A DNA stretch of 64,000 nucleotides from Corticium candelabrum. Taxonomy: Eukaryota > Porifera > Homoscleromorpha > Homosclerophorida > Plakinidae. Where the stretch lies: assembly GCF_963422355.1 (NCBI RefSeq), contig NC_085103.1, positions 1,386,231-1,450,230 on the forward strand, given 5' to 3'. A program made the position numbers and the translations under genes. This document shows, piece after piece, positions 50,501 to 64,000 of this stretch (positions within the stretch are counted from its first letter, which is position 1; the number at the start of each line of letters is the position of its first letter). The notes under the pieces were generated by a model, which was not told the DNA's origin, made no database searches, and saw nothing but the letters and a program-made list of their open reading frames with translations.

Positions 50501-51685
50501 ACAGACAGAACAGCTTAGAAGTGTGATAACAATGTGCGCCTAAACCGCGAGTTGATTATTCTCTTGCAGTGCATGAGATGATAGCTAACGTACCTCACAT
50601 TATATTGCCATGCCTAGCACTCTCCTTAGTGGATTCGCAGTGTGGCGACGTTCCAGAAACGTTTGACAAGCACCGTCACCTGCTTGACAACCTGGTAAAT
50701 CGCATTATGCTATTGTCACATTTCAGAAACGTTTGATCACCTAGTACACGGTCTGGTTATCAGTCAAGGACTGGAACCTCATCATGTTGCCACATTTCCA
50801 AAACACTTAATCACTTACTTAGCAGGATTTCTTGATTGACAAGCAAGGTACATTGCAATTACCTTGTTCCACTTGCTGAGCGTTTCTTGACTGAGAAAGT
50901 GACGTGCACCACATGGTGTTCCACATTCATGAAGAATTAATCCCTATTTGCGATCTTTTCTATGTATTCTACCACATTTCAGAAAATTTTGTAGCTACAT
51001 CAGTCTCCTTTAGAAATTCTCGCTTATCGAGGTAAATACAACACATCTGTTGCCACATTTTAAACGTGTGATAAGCTACTGAAAACTTCTTGAGGTAGGC
51101 AAACTACATTAGATTAGTCTGCTTTGGTTCAAACACATTTGTCAATTCTGAGACGGATCCAAAGGTGGCGTGAGTGAGTGAAACCCAATTATTTGGACCA
51201 ACCCCCTAGCAGCAATGCTAAGGTCTCCCGCAAATACTCTCCTGCATCATCGCTGATGAGGTATAGATATTCTCAGCTTACATCCCTACATTTTCCTGGT
51301 CGTATATTTATATTAAGAGATTATTTGCAGTGTCAAAACGTATAAACAAGCCAATCCGCAAAACTTTCTGCACTTCATCATTTCAACTTGCATTATCAAT
51401 TGACAAGTCAAGTCTATTTAGAATTGACAGTCATGAGGTATGCCTTGACTAAGAAAGCTCGATAGAGCAAAGACAGTCTATTAGAACACTAGGACATCAA
51501 GTCAGAAAGGCATAAACAACAAACCAGCAGACTTATCGAATAGTTTAGAATTTCAGCATTACAAGTAAAGAGACGCGCGTATGCATTCAGTCATGCACAT
51601 AGAAAATGACCAGACATTTCTTACAGGCTATATGATACTAACCTGAAACAGTTGCAATGAATACCAGGCCGAGTATCAACACCAT
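38989..51685 (-). CDS. Secreted C8-vWD-C8 / (EGF-CCP)n / CarbD-reg / DUF2135 protein, 15 exons
   Basis: Minus-strand exons: 51685-51643, 45765-44518, 44448-44275, 44217-44095, 44040-43864, 43781-43659, 43594-43421, 43365-43066, 43007-42885, 42826-42653, 42590-42291, 42231-41929, 39903-39523, 39460-39287, 39221-38989. They total 4,050 bases, 1,349 residues, no stop or shift; every intron is GT-AG and phase 1. Domains: signal peptide (1-15), C8/TIL-like (~29-121), vWD (~125-305), C8 (~320-425), CCP, six EGF-CCP pairs, EGF plus carboxypeptidase-regulatory-like beta-sandwich, DUF2135/YfaP-like end. An extracellular adhesive or matrix role is inferred; calcium-binding EGF (D-x-D/N-E-C) and CCP units usually mediate protein contacts. 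Exon 1 lies 5.9 kb away and is joined on phase and signal-peptide grounds, so that link is the least certain. Upstream exons between 45.8 and 51.6 kb are not excluded. Confidence 0.85.
39523..39903 (-). CDS. Exon 13: six-cysteine EGF plus carboxypeptidase-regulatory-like domain
   Basis: 381 bases. The first 40 codons are a calcium-type EGF (DINECSKGHDC...CSCKPGFFGDGRTC) with the usual six cysteines. TYTVEGRVIDGSDG starts a CarboxypepD_reg-like fold with VPGLNFILNASADGYV. The exon has the same length (381) in the broken copy at 56.6 kb. Confidence 0.85.
39904..41928 (-). other. Intron 12 with tetranucleotide repeats
   Basis: A 2.0-kb intron, against 54-82 bases for most others. It holds a GACA/GACGG/CATA repeat tract near 41390-41700 and, near 39977, a CAGTGACGG element-like end that also appears in the paralogous intron near 57051. 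A short perfect hairpin (AGCATGCA-TCG-TGCATGCT) lies near 40123. Confidence 0.6.
41390..41700. repeat. GACA / GACGG / CATA tetranucleotide repeat tract
   Basis: Mixed runs of ACAT, ACAG and ACGG. Long open frames across it are low-complexity artefacts. A related but longer tract sits at the same place in the duplicated copy (58.05-58.5 kb). Confidence 0.9.
41929..44217 (-). CDS. Six EGF-CCP pairs (exons 4-12)
   Basis: EGF exons are 123 bases and CCP exons 174-177. In exons 8 (43365-43066), 11 (42590-42291) and 12 (42231-41929) the EGF and CCP share one 300-303-base exon with no intron. Each EGF starts DVDEC, DIDEC, DVNEC or DINEC (calcium-binding type). Its C-terminal loop has C-x-C-x-x-C-Y where normal EGFs have C-x-C-x-x-G-[YF], giving seven cysteines. 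Each CCP ends W-[ST/N]-G-x-x-P-x-C or a variant and has five cysteines. Exons 6-7-8 and 9-10-11 resemble each other as blocks (NSLWSGT; GSHNCA; GDGRSC), which points to a three-exon duplication. Confidence 0.88.
44275..44448 (-). CDS. Exon 3: first CCP, four cysteines
   Basis: A stand-alone sushi domain (ISCSNLTTPADGS...WTGSPAVC). It follows the C8 domain, not an EGF, and has only the four canonical CCP cysteines. Confidence 0.85.
44518..45765 (-). CDS. Exon 2: C8-vWD-C8 block
   Basis: 1,248 bases. The first C8/TIL-like part ends VDACGVCGGDGTSC. The vWD domain begins CTVFSSPL...FTTFDCLLHKFQGSCEY and includes KTCGLCGNCNGN. The second C8 part ends RPVVPDC. It aligns along its length with the fifth vWD-C8 module of the 1.6-7.7 kb gene (FQGSCEYVLARDC, GLFDIHIEN, DPKGPFA shared). 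In the second C8 the usual cysteine after GPFA is missing (GPFAEAHS here, GPFANCHA there). Confidence 0.9.
47060..48501 (+). pseudogene. Ty3/gypsy integrase fragment
   Basis: A different family from the element at 16 kb. The HHCC finger (HHPHYET...CEICQ) is followed by NPPSAPL. A shifted frame then has PWSRVHMDYAG and VDAHSKWIEVY (first catalytic D region), then FAYRTKPHNTTRVSPAELFIGR near 47880-47950, and a short tail. Gag, protease, RT and LTRs are absent. Shifts and stops separate the parts, so it is a dead 3' fragment. Confidence 0.85.
49770..49797. repeat. (TA)n microsatellite
   Basis: Simple AT run within intron 1 of the EGF-CCP gene. Confidence 0.9.
50640..51080. repeat. Diverged ~75-bp tandem repeats
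   Basis: CCACATTTCAGAAACGTTTGA and variants recur near 50643, 50716, 50788, 50865, 50970 and 51052, mostly 72-80 bases apart. The copies are weak, so this is an old minisatellite at best. Confidence 0.45.
51643..51685 (-). CDS. Exon 1: signal peptide
   Basis: ATG, then 14 codons reading MVLILGLVFIATVS, cut at TTTCAG|GTTAGT in phase 1. The acceptor at 45765 needs exactly this phase and completes a glycine codon, after which the mature protein starts. A possible 41-base 5' UTR intron (acceptor TTTTTCAG near 51750) precedes it. The join is inferred. Confidence 0.6.
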
Positions 51686-52145
51686 AGTGTGATAATCGCT
51701 TATCAACCCAAGTCTTCTGGACGAGTAACGGCTACAAGTCCCAAAAATGCAACTGAAAAACGTAAACACACGCAACTTTTCGTTCCACTTTACCTCATTC
51801 TGATTGACTAGAGTTGAGAGTTGAGCAGGATCGATGAATTCTGTAGTCACAATTTACTTTAGTCAACAAACGTTGCCTCGATCTGCTGGAAGGTGGTCGG
51901 CTTCGTAGGAGAATCTGATATAGCTAGTGCACTCAAACAATTCAAAAAAGGCAATGAATTTGTACGGAACGTACTAGTCCAATACCTTCTCCTCATGCAG
52001 CAGCTGGTGCTGAAAATAACACGTTAAGTCTCCGCCTTCCCAAATTAGATCAGCTTATGTGACAATGACAGGTTCACCTTAGGAGACCTGCCAGGCGCCA
52101 TTGCGTCAGTTGACAAAATATCAAATTTACTCGATAAGCCTAAGC

Positions 52146-52155
52146 GCGCATGCGC
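52146..52155. promoter_or_regulatory. NRF1-type palindrome GCGCATGCGC
   Basis: A perfect ten-base palindrome about 460 bases upstream of the ATG at 51685. It is the core of the NRF1 consensus common in animal promoters. Use here is inferred. Confidence 0.35.
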
Positions 52156-52680
52156 TACGGATAGAGTAGCGTTCTCACCGGAAACTATGGATAATTTGAC
52201 GGATACGACCACCGACTCACACTCTAGCTAATAAACAACAAATGGACTTTCATACGCACAATACATTTCGACATGGAAAATTAATGTCAATAACAGGAAC
52301 ACTCAAAGACGATTGTTTACTTTAACTGCCACGTGTGTAAAGAAAATGTGCTACATATCACGAGCGTATGACTACGCATGAGAGAACCCAGGCAACTGCC
52401 TCCTTTGAAAAAGTGGGCGTAACATTTAAAAACATTTTAATTGCGTGTGTCTATAAAAAATTTCGACTTATTCGTGGCTTAGCCAGCACCCTTCAAGATC
52501 ATAAAAGAGAGCATTTGACGATTTCATGGTACAGGTGTTTATAGTCTTTACAGTCTGTTAGCTTAATTTTATAATTAAATATAATATAACTTTCCACACT
52601 CATACCTTTCGGACACTAAGCGACTTAAATTATTTATATAATTCGGATTGTCGGCATCTGCAGAAATGTTTTACTACGGT

Positions 52681-54573
52681 CAGTGGATTGTTCGGCCATT
52701 TAATTTTCTGCATTTCAATTTTCATGTCTTCATTTTTAACATTTCAATTTTTATTTAATTGTTTTTAAATTTTTTCATTTTGTATATTTTATTTCCTTTT
52801 TTTAGTTTTTTGGTAAAATGGTTTTTCATCATTTGATGTTTGATTCTTGTGATTTTTAGATTTATTCTTTAAAGTTTGATTTTTAGGCACCTATGTGCTC
52901 AAAAGTAGAAACTTTAACATTTCTAACATAAATAGAAAATAGAAAATAGAAAATTAAAATGTACGAAGACACTAGACACAGCGAGGTCTCAGAGGGGCTT
53001 CCATTTGTACGCGTGTCTCAAGAGATTCCTTTTCCAACACACAGGTTTTTGTTTTTCGATCACGTGCCAAACCACGTTTTCAGCTCTTGACAACTCCGCT
53101 CTGACACACAACGTCGTGACAGTGAATACCGCGGTCCCTAGCTGTTTAGGTACGTGCATTGTACACAACACGCTACCTTTACCGTAGATGAACCGGTTGG
53201 AAGGGAAATGCTACGAATATATATGCATTTAGATAAGCTCCCCACTAGAAGATCGCCGAGTTGACAACTGTGGTGACGAAGTATACAGAACGACGTTTGT
53301 TGTCTAGGAGAAATCGAGACACAACGAAAACATCGAAACCGTCAACCTACTACAATTAATTAAGTAGTAGACTGCGCACTTTCACGGGCACACTCTAGAT
53401 GTAGTACACGGTACCGGTAACGCATACAAGGGTGGGCGTGGAACTCTATAGCAGGTTACGTTTCTTATTCGCATGACGTTGCAGAACTCACCAAGTAAAC
53501 AGAAATGCACATCCGTCGTCAACGCCTTCTGAACTTTAGTTGAAGTCAACTCAGCTGAACTCTATTTGCTCAACTCAACTCAACTAATTGAGGCCTGGTT
53601 CACAATACACCTTGCGTCGTTTCGCGTCAAAGGAGGCCGTTTCTGACGCAACGCGACTCGACGTGTTGGATAGGACTTTTTCCTATTCCAGCGCGTCGCG
53701 TCGAAAACGGCCTTCTTTAACGCGAGACGCCTCGTCGCGACGCGAGGTGTATCGGGAACCAGGCTTAACTCAACTAATGTAGAATAGTGTGCGGCTACAA
53801 CTGAAGGAACATGCTGATAGCTAGTCAGCTAGAGCTAGAGCTAGTTACTAAGTAGACTACTATGTCAATGCTAGGTATAGCTAATAGACTCAATAGTGTT
53901 AGAAAATTATTGTAGATTGAGTTCTACCGTGTCATTCGATGATCTCTGGGCTGTCTTTGTCGGCGCGTACGTTTACATCTGCAGTCAAGCTGTTCATCTT
54001 CTCTAACCGGTTCATCTACGGTAACGGTAGCGTGTAGTGTACAATGCACGTACCTACACAGCTAGCTATAGGGACCGCGGTATTCACTGGCACGACGTTG
54101 TGTGTCAGAGCGGAGTTGTCAAGAGCTGCTAACGTAGTTTGGCAAGTGACGGAAAGTAAAGTAAAAACAAACACAGGCTTGTGTGTTGGAAATGTATCTC
54201 ATGAGACACGAGTACGAATGGAAGCCTCGCTGGCCCCCCTAATCCCCCCCGCTGTGTCTAGTGTCTTCGGTCATTTCAATTTTCTATTTTCTATTTTCTA
54301 TTCATGTTAGAAATAGAAATACCAACTGCGCGTTCAAGTTTCTAGTTTTGAGCACATAGGTGCCTAAAAATCAAACTTTAAAAGATAAATCTAAAGATCA
54401 CAAGAATCAAACATCAAAAGATGAAAAACTCTTTAACAAAAAAAATGAAAAGGAAAATAAAAAATAAAAAATACAAAAATTAAAAAATAAAAAATTAAAG
54501 AAAAATTGAAAATTGAAGAATGAAAACATGCAAATGGAAATGTAGAAAATTAAATGGCAGGACCATCCACTGA
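52681..54573. mobile_element. 1.9-kb foldback element
   Basis: Left arm 52681-53200 and right arm 54003-54573 are inverted copies, starting CAGTGGAT and reading through AT-rich tracts, TTTGAGCACATAGGTGCC and ACCGCGGT to AACCGGTT. The loop is about 800 bases. Arm ORFs are mirror images, not genes. No transposase is present. Target-site duplications are not clear. Confidence 0.8.
53593..53764. mobile_element. Nested CpG-rich MITE, 172 bp
   Basis: Ends GCCTGGTTC...ATACACCT and AGGTGTAT...GAACCAGGC pair. The inner parts (CGCGT, AGGCCGTTT / AAACGGCCT) also pair, so nearly the whole element is one hairpin. It sits in the loop of the foldback element among AACTC repeats. Confidence 0.8.
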
Positions 54574-54599
54574 CTCACAACCTCATGTTCCTCAGTTTA

Positions 54600-56073
54600 A
54601 AGATTGCTGTACAATTTCTTTAGGTCTTTCCAAATGTTGCTGACTGTTGACTTAAAAACTATAAATTTTCGGTAACAAATCTTTGATTACTTCCTCGACA
54701 ATTTGAACCGGCTTTTCTAGACTTATACGCACGGAACGCTTTCGTTTCCGGAAATCCCAAGACATTGATGCCATTGGACTTGGTGTCCGTTAGAGGAAGA
54801 TGTCCAAACATAGGAGATCTGTTTAAGGGAGGGTTGTGTGTACATCTATTCCAAGACCAATAGTAGCTTAGTTTTATCAAAGCTGCATGGAGGTTGTGAC
54901 GACTGCAGCTTCTGCCTACAGTGAAACTAGCTAACTCGCAGTCCATAAAATGGTTAGAGCTGTTCATGCAAGCAGCTCAAATTTGGTCAAACACACTTTC
55001 AAATAAAAGAGCTTTGGGCAATACGGAGACATGTCTGTCTATAATGCCTTGAATATACGTACATGCACAGGCGCGACCTTTGGCACTCTTCTGTTTCGAA
55101 CCTCAAACTTCAAGAGCCCTCCATTGCATGTAGCAATGCCAACGGTGCCGGGTGTCTCCAAGAAAAGGGACAAGCACTAGAGAAAATGGCAATAGGTGAC
55201 TAAAAGACGATAAATTTTTCTGCTACGTATCTGCTGTCTGTTAGTACAGCAGTATCACTGCCTATAATGTTGAGTCATGTATTTTGTATATATACCAACT
55301 TTTAGATTGAGTTCGAAACATGTCTTCGGACGCCTTTGCAGTGGCGTAGGAATGGGTCGGGCAGGTCGAGCTACAGCGTGACCAGACTTTAGAAATAAAC
55401 ATTTGCCACTGGACGATTGGTGTAACTTCCGGTTTAGGTATAGACGATCAAATAAATAGAATACTTTTGACGATTTCTCCACTCTGATAGTAAACATGAA
55501 CTTTGCCCTCAGTCTATGTAATCAAGAATTTAAAATCACGGTTTGTTTCAATAAATCAGTACTTACGTTGGGCCATCGAGGCCATTCTTACGGTGGGCAT
55601 ACGTTACAATGTGGTCTAGGTACGCATCTGGACACTATGTTGTTAAGAAGAGTAGTGGTACATGAAGAGAAGTAGGAGGATCAGTAAAGAGCAAACAGTT
55701 TGTCAAAATGGCTGAAAAATTCTCGATTGGGTGTGACGCCAAAGCTTGACAACGACCGTGCGTATTAGCTGGCCAGTGTCACTATATAACTTAGATATGT
55801 GTGCATATGGATATGCAAGGTAAAGTTTACTAAATGAGACAAGTAAAATTCTAGATTCATCGCATTCACTGATGTGCACAGTTTGCGTTGCATTTATTGA
55901 TACTCACGTTTAGAGACGACGAGGAAAAACAGATCCAAGGTCGCATCGTTATCATTGCGCTGCTGAAGACTTTACTCATACTATTACCACCACCGCGCTG
56001 ATCTACTCAATACATCACACACAATTGCAACACTTAGAGAAGCAACTGTTAAGTTTGAAGATTGAGAGAAAAG
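54600..56073. other. Duplicated 3' flank of the broken gene copy
   Basis: From about 54.7 kb it matches the 3' flank of the EGF-CCP gene (about 37.9-38.98 kb). No gene of its own. Confidence 0.6.
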
Positions 56074-60720
<4,647 letters not shown>

Positions 60721-60728
60721 GTTGTTTT

Positions 60729-63725
60729 TTAGTTGAACTGGTATAAAATACCTGTCATCTTTTTCAGTCTCTTTTTGATTTTAGTAACAGCTGCAGGGGC
60801 TCGTCCAGGAGCTGCTGATGCTTTCCCTCTGTGTATTAATTTTCTTCTTCCAGCTGATTTGGCTTGAATAGGGATCCTCCTACCTCGCCGCAAAACTCCG
60901 TAATTCTTTCGGGTGACACTGCCCCCAAAGCAGCAACCGAATTTATGGAAAGCTGTAATCAGATGAGAATTTGTGGATTTGGTGGATAGTTTATTGTATG
61001 TTGTAGTAAACTTTTCTATGCTTTGCTGGAACATAACATCAGCCCTCAGTTGCTTTTAATATCTTCGGATATTAAGTCAACTACCTGACAGAGTTGGTCT
61101 TGTTGCTGTGTTTCTTGTTTTAGAGAGACAGTTGTATCAGAATCATGCTTTTTGTTGCACTGCTTTGTGTCATCATCTACACACCATTGTGGCTGTAGAT
61201 ATTCTGATTGCGCATACCAGCCAGTTGAAATGTAGTGCTGCTGCTGCTTCTCCTGCTGCTGTGTTGGTGATGGTGGTGGCTCGCATGATTTCTTTGTTGT
61301 GTCAACTGGCTTACTGATTAGCGTATAGAAGGACAAATCTTCTGCACATTCCTTGCCATATGCAATGTATGCCAACTTCCATTTGTCTTCAGGGTTGAGA
61401 GCAGGAATGCAGTTTATTGTTGTGCACCCAAAGTGCAACACAACTGCTGCTTGGTGACTACACGGTGACCCATCTTGACCTCTTGGGCACGTGCAAACTC
61501 CTATTTTCATGTCAGTGTACTAAGCAACTCCCCTTTCAGTCTTGCTTGGCACCAAAAAGCATTCTCTTGCAATCTGCTTTATGGTTACTTTAGTATATGC
61601 TTTAGCATTTACGCCTTGATAGCGAAGAGAACTAAAGCGGTCATCTCGACTGTGGGCTACACTGAGCAGTTTACTCTGGTAGTACCGTTCCATTATTTCA
61701 GTTATGAAATAGAATATCTGTACCAAGTTGTATGCTTTCACTCGACTGAAAATGAGCTCTTTCATGATCCTCATTCCAGCTTCTGCACAGTTGTTAGTAT
61801 GATTTCCTCTAATAAGAATAGTTCTACGATAGCAGTGCGCCCATTGTCTTCGTCTAGCCCACAGTGACTGCATGTGACTATAAAACTTAGGATATTTCTT
61901 TACTTCAGGGCTTTGAAGGAAACTGTTGTAGTGTTTCTGTAGCTCAGTTTCTGTATTAGTGTAAACTATTTCTTGACTTTTTCAATAAGGATGGTACGAT
62001 AATTTTTAAAAATGTGGTTTTTACTATCATATAGCCAGGTCCACCTGCGTTGAAGAAAATGAAATGTACATAGAAGAAGATTTGCTGTTGGTTAGAAATT
62101 GTGAAGAGTTTCTCGCTCTGTATGGCTGTCATCGGTCATAACAATAGTGGGACCATGTTTCACTCCTTTGCCATTGAATGACTCCTCTTGCAAAACTTCT
62201 CCTAACAACTCCAGTTTACGATGTATGGTTGTCGCCTTCTTATCTGAAGTGACAATCACACCTAGGGGGATACCAGAAGTAGGTGTGCTAGTTGACATAA
62301 TGAATACAGATGAATTATAGCGATATAGTGAAGAAGTTGCATCAATAAACACCATTTCTCTGGCTTGTTTGATGTTGTTGTGGGCTCTGGACATAAGTGG
62401 TGTACAGATTGCTAGAACCATTGGCTGATGTTTCTGCTTTCTTTTACACAACTTGACTTTTTTTCTTGGTGAGATGTCGTCATCACTGTTAGAAGATGTG
62501 CCCCTTTTTGCTTTGTTGAAGCATGGATTTTCATAGACCTGAAGTTTGGCTGTTCCACCTTGTTGTTGGTTGTTTTCATTGTAGATATCAATTTCAGTTT
62601 GAAGCTGAAAAACATGTCTGGCCCATTCTCTTCACCCATTTCCTTCTTTCTGCATTGCTCATGCAATCTGCTGTAGTCCTGTACTGATGGATTTATGGCC
62701 CTGTCTGTAAACGTTGAACATCTTCCTCGTTTTCAGCACAGGAAATCATCAGTTTGGTTTCATGGGCGTGCCGAGCTGATGCGGCACTATGCCCCTTAGA
62801 GAAAAGAGTGAAAATTTCCTGCTTTGTGGCATCATCTACAGATCGAAAACTCAACGCATGCGCTGAGTGTACAGGATGGTTGTGAATAAAATTCACTTCA
62901 AGATTGTCATGTGTGACAGGACGTTTTTATCTGCTGTACAAACTTGCTTCTAGGTAGGTTTCAAGATGGTTAAAGTCAACTTAGAAGCACAATCTGTTTC
63001 TTTGTTTCTCATTCCTGCAATGAGAGATCTTCTCTGTCCTTTTCTCTCTACTCGAAGATGTGCCTGTTTTTGCTTGTGACTTAATGATTTTCTGTGATGC
63101 TGTCAATGCCTGTGGAATTCTGCCACAAGGCGTTTGGAAGCAATCTTTTTCCTTGTTCTTGTTGTTCTGTATGTGCACTTGCTGTGACACATGAATTGTT
63201 TTAGCCATTGCTCTGCATCGGCTTTAGTTGCTAAATTAATTCGTAGAGTGGCAGAAAACTGGGGACTATCAAGACAGTGTTGCTCAGATACTTTGAATTC
63301 GTCTATCACATATGTGTATTTTTGGATTGTGGTACAACAGCTCTCAATTGTTCTGGGCAATCATTTCTGTTCAGGACAGAATAGCAATTTCTATTGCCGG
63401 AGGAGACTCTTTCCACAGTGTTGTTCTCAAAATCCGAATCTGAATCTGTGCTTAGATTTGACTGGCAGGTTGTAATGAGCGATTGTTTGATTGTGGGTTG
63501 ACATTCATTGTTTTTGGACTCAGTTATGGGTGCCAAGTCAGTGCTGTTGGTTATTTCTACATGTGTTGATATGGATTCATTGGAGTCAGCTGCTGTCTTT
63601 GACTTGCACACATCTGTTAGTTCTGACTGAATCCGACAAAGAATCTGGGGAATGTCAGCCTGTAGTAACAAAGCCAATAAAGTACGAGTACGTACTAACT
63701 GTACAAACTGTTCTAGATATATCAT
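60729..63725 (-). pseudogene. Decayed MULE-type transposase with SWIM zinc finger
   Basis: Minus-strand segments in order: an N-terminal region (63306-63725), FKVSEQHCLDSPQFSATLRI and SKCTYRTTRT (63103-63360), NHPVHSAHALSFR (62693-62896), the MULE DDE-like core FIDATSSLYRYNSSV...IVMTDDS (62092-62451), RGNHTNNCAEAGMRIMKE (61520-61873), and a SWIM finger CTCPRGQDGSPCSHQAAV (61046-61510). The basic GRRIPIQAKSAGRRK tail is at 60729-61034. Frames change several times, and a TAG separates the last core part from the SWIM finger in the same frame (61520-61522). MULE transposases move DNA elements; such SWIM-bearing copies are common in invertebrate genomes. No terminal repeats were found. Confidence 0.8.
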
Positions 63726-63899
63726 TCAGGTTTTCTAAGTGGTTCTAAAAATAGAATGTTTGAGTTTGTTAGTATCAGTAGTAAGCTGTTGACTGTTAAT
63801 TAATTAATTAATAGATATATAAATTAACAATCATGTACCTGACTGAAGTCCATGTCTCTTCTGTGAACCACGCAATAGGCATACTGAATACATAAAATT

Positions 63900-63902
<3 letters not shown>

Positions 63903-63958
<56 letters not shown>
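63903..63958. repeat. (TA)n microsatellite
   Basis: About 28 TA units near the right edge of the window. Confidence 0.95.
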
Positions 63959-63964
<6 letters not shown>

Positions 63965-64000
63965 GTTTATTCAAATATAAATAATAGCTACCATATATAT

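Larger units (their letters stand above)
45766..51642 (-). other. Intron 1 (5.9 kb) with element fragments
   Basis: It contains a gypsy integrase fragment (47.06-48.5 kb), an unrecognised frame near 46.4-46.7 kb, an AT repeat near 49.77 kb and diverged ~75-bp repeats at 50.64-51.08 kb. No vWD-type exon was recognised in it. Confidence 0.55.

Noticed and set aside
52989..54310. Two similar small proteins (minus 52989-53171, plus 54044-54310) as a gene pair
   Set aside because: They are mirror copies because they lie in the two arms of the foldback element.

Overview
The window is eukaryotic and animal: split genes with GT-AG introns, secreted multidomain proteins (von Willebrand D, C8, EGF, sushi/CCP, laminin-G-like), long dinucleotide microsatellites and many decayed transposable elements. 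The element families and the extracellular proteins would suit a sponge or another early-branching marine invertebrate. That is inference; no species can be named from the sequence.

Layout: 1.1-7.7 kb (+) is a secreted protein gene with a signal peptide, a laminin-G/ConA-like domain, five vWD-C8 modules and one EGF-like exon. 9.1-9.4 kb is a palindromic repeat cluster. 9.4-12 kb (-) is a decayed LINE. 13.1-15.6 kb (-) is a decayed hAT transposon. 16.06-21.13 kb (+) is a full-length but broken Ty3/gypsy element with 110-bp LTRs. 21.5-29.5 kb is a tandem array with a 2,891-bp unit: two almost identical copies and a third, diverged and truncated one. Each unit pairs an inverted-repeat element with a small cysteine-rich (Ly6/uPAR-like) gene on the minus strand. 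29.8-30.45 kb is a hAT-type MITE. 30.8-36.7 kb (-) is a broken, intron-containing DHX16/PRP2-type helicase copy, with an R2/NeSL-like retrotransposon fragment (+) in one intron.

39.0-51.7 kb (-) holds the best gene. A 15-exon model gives 1,349 residues with no frame error: signal peptide, C8-vWD-C8, one CCP, six EGF-CCP pairs, a last EGF with a carboxypeptidase-regulatory-like domain, and a DUF2135/YfaP-like C-terminus. All its introns are phase 1. Its vWD-C8 exon is paralogous to the last module of the 1-7.7 kb gene, so the two genes face each other about 31 kb apart. The 3' half of this gene and its flank are duplicated at 54.6-58.8 kb as a broken copy. The rest is a gypsy integrase fragment (47.1-48.5 kb), a 1.9-kb foldback element with a nested MITE (52.7-54.6 kb), microsatellites, and a decayed MULE/SWIM transposase (60.7-63.7 kb, -).

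The most interesting signal is cysteine co-variation in the 39-51.7 kb gene. Every EGF that is followed by a CCP carries a seventh cysteine, and every CCP that follows an EGF carries a fifth. The one unpaired CCP and the one unpaired EGF have the normal four and six. This predicts a disulfide-locked EGF-CCP building block. All exon boundaries are read by eye from splice consensus and frame; none is backed by transcripts.
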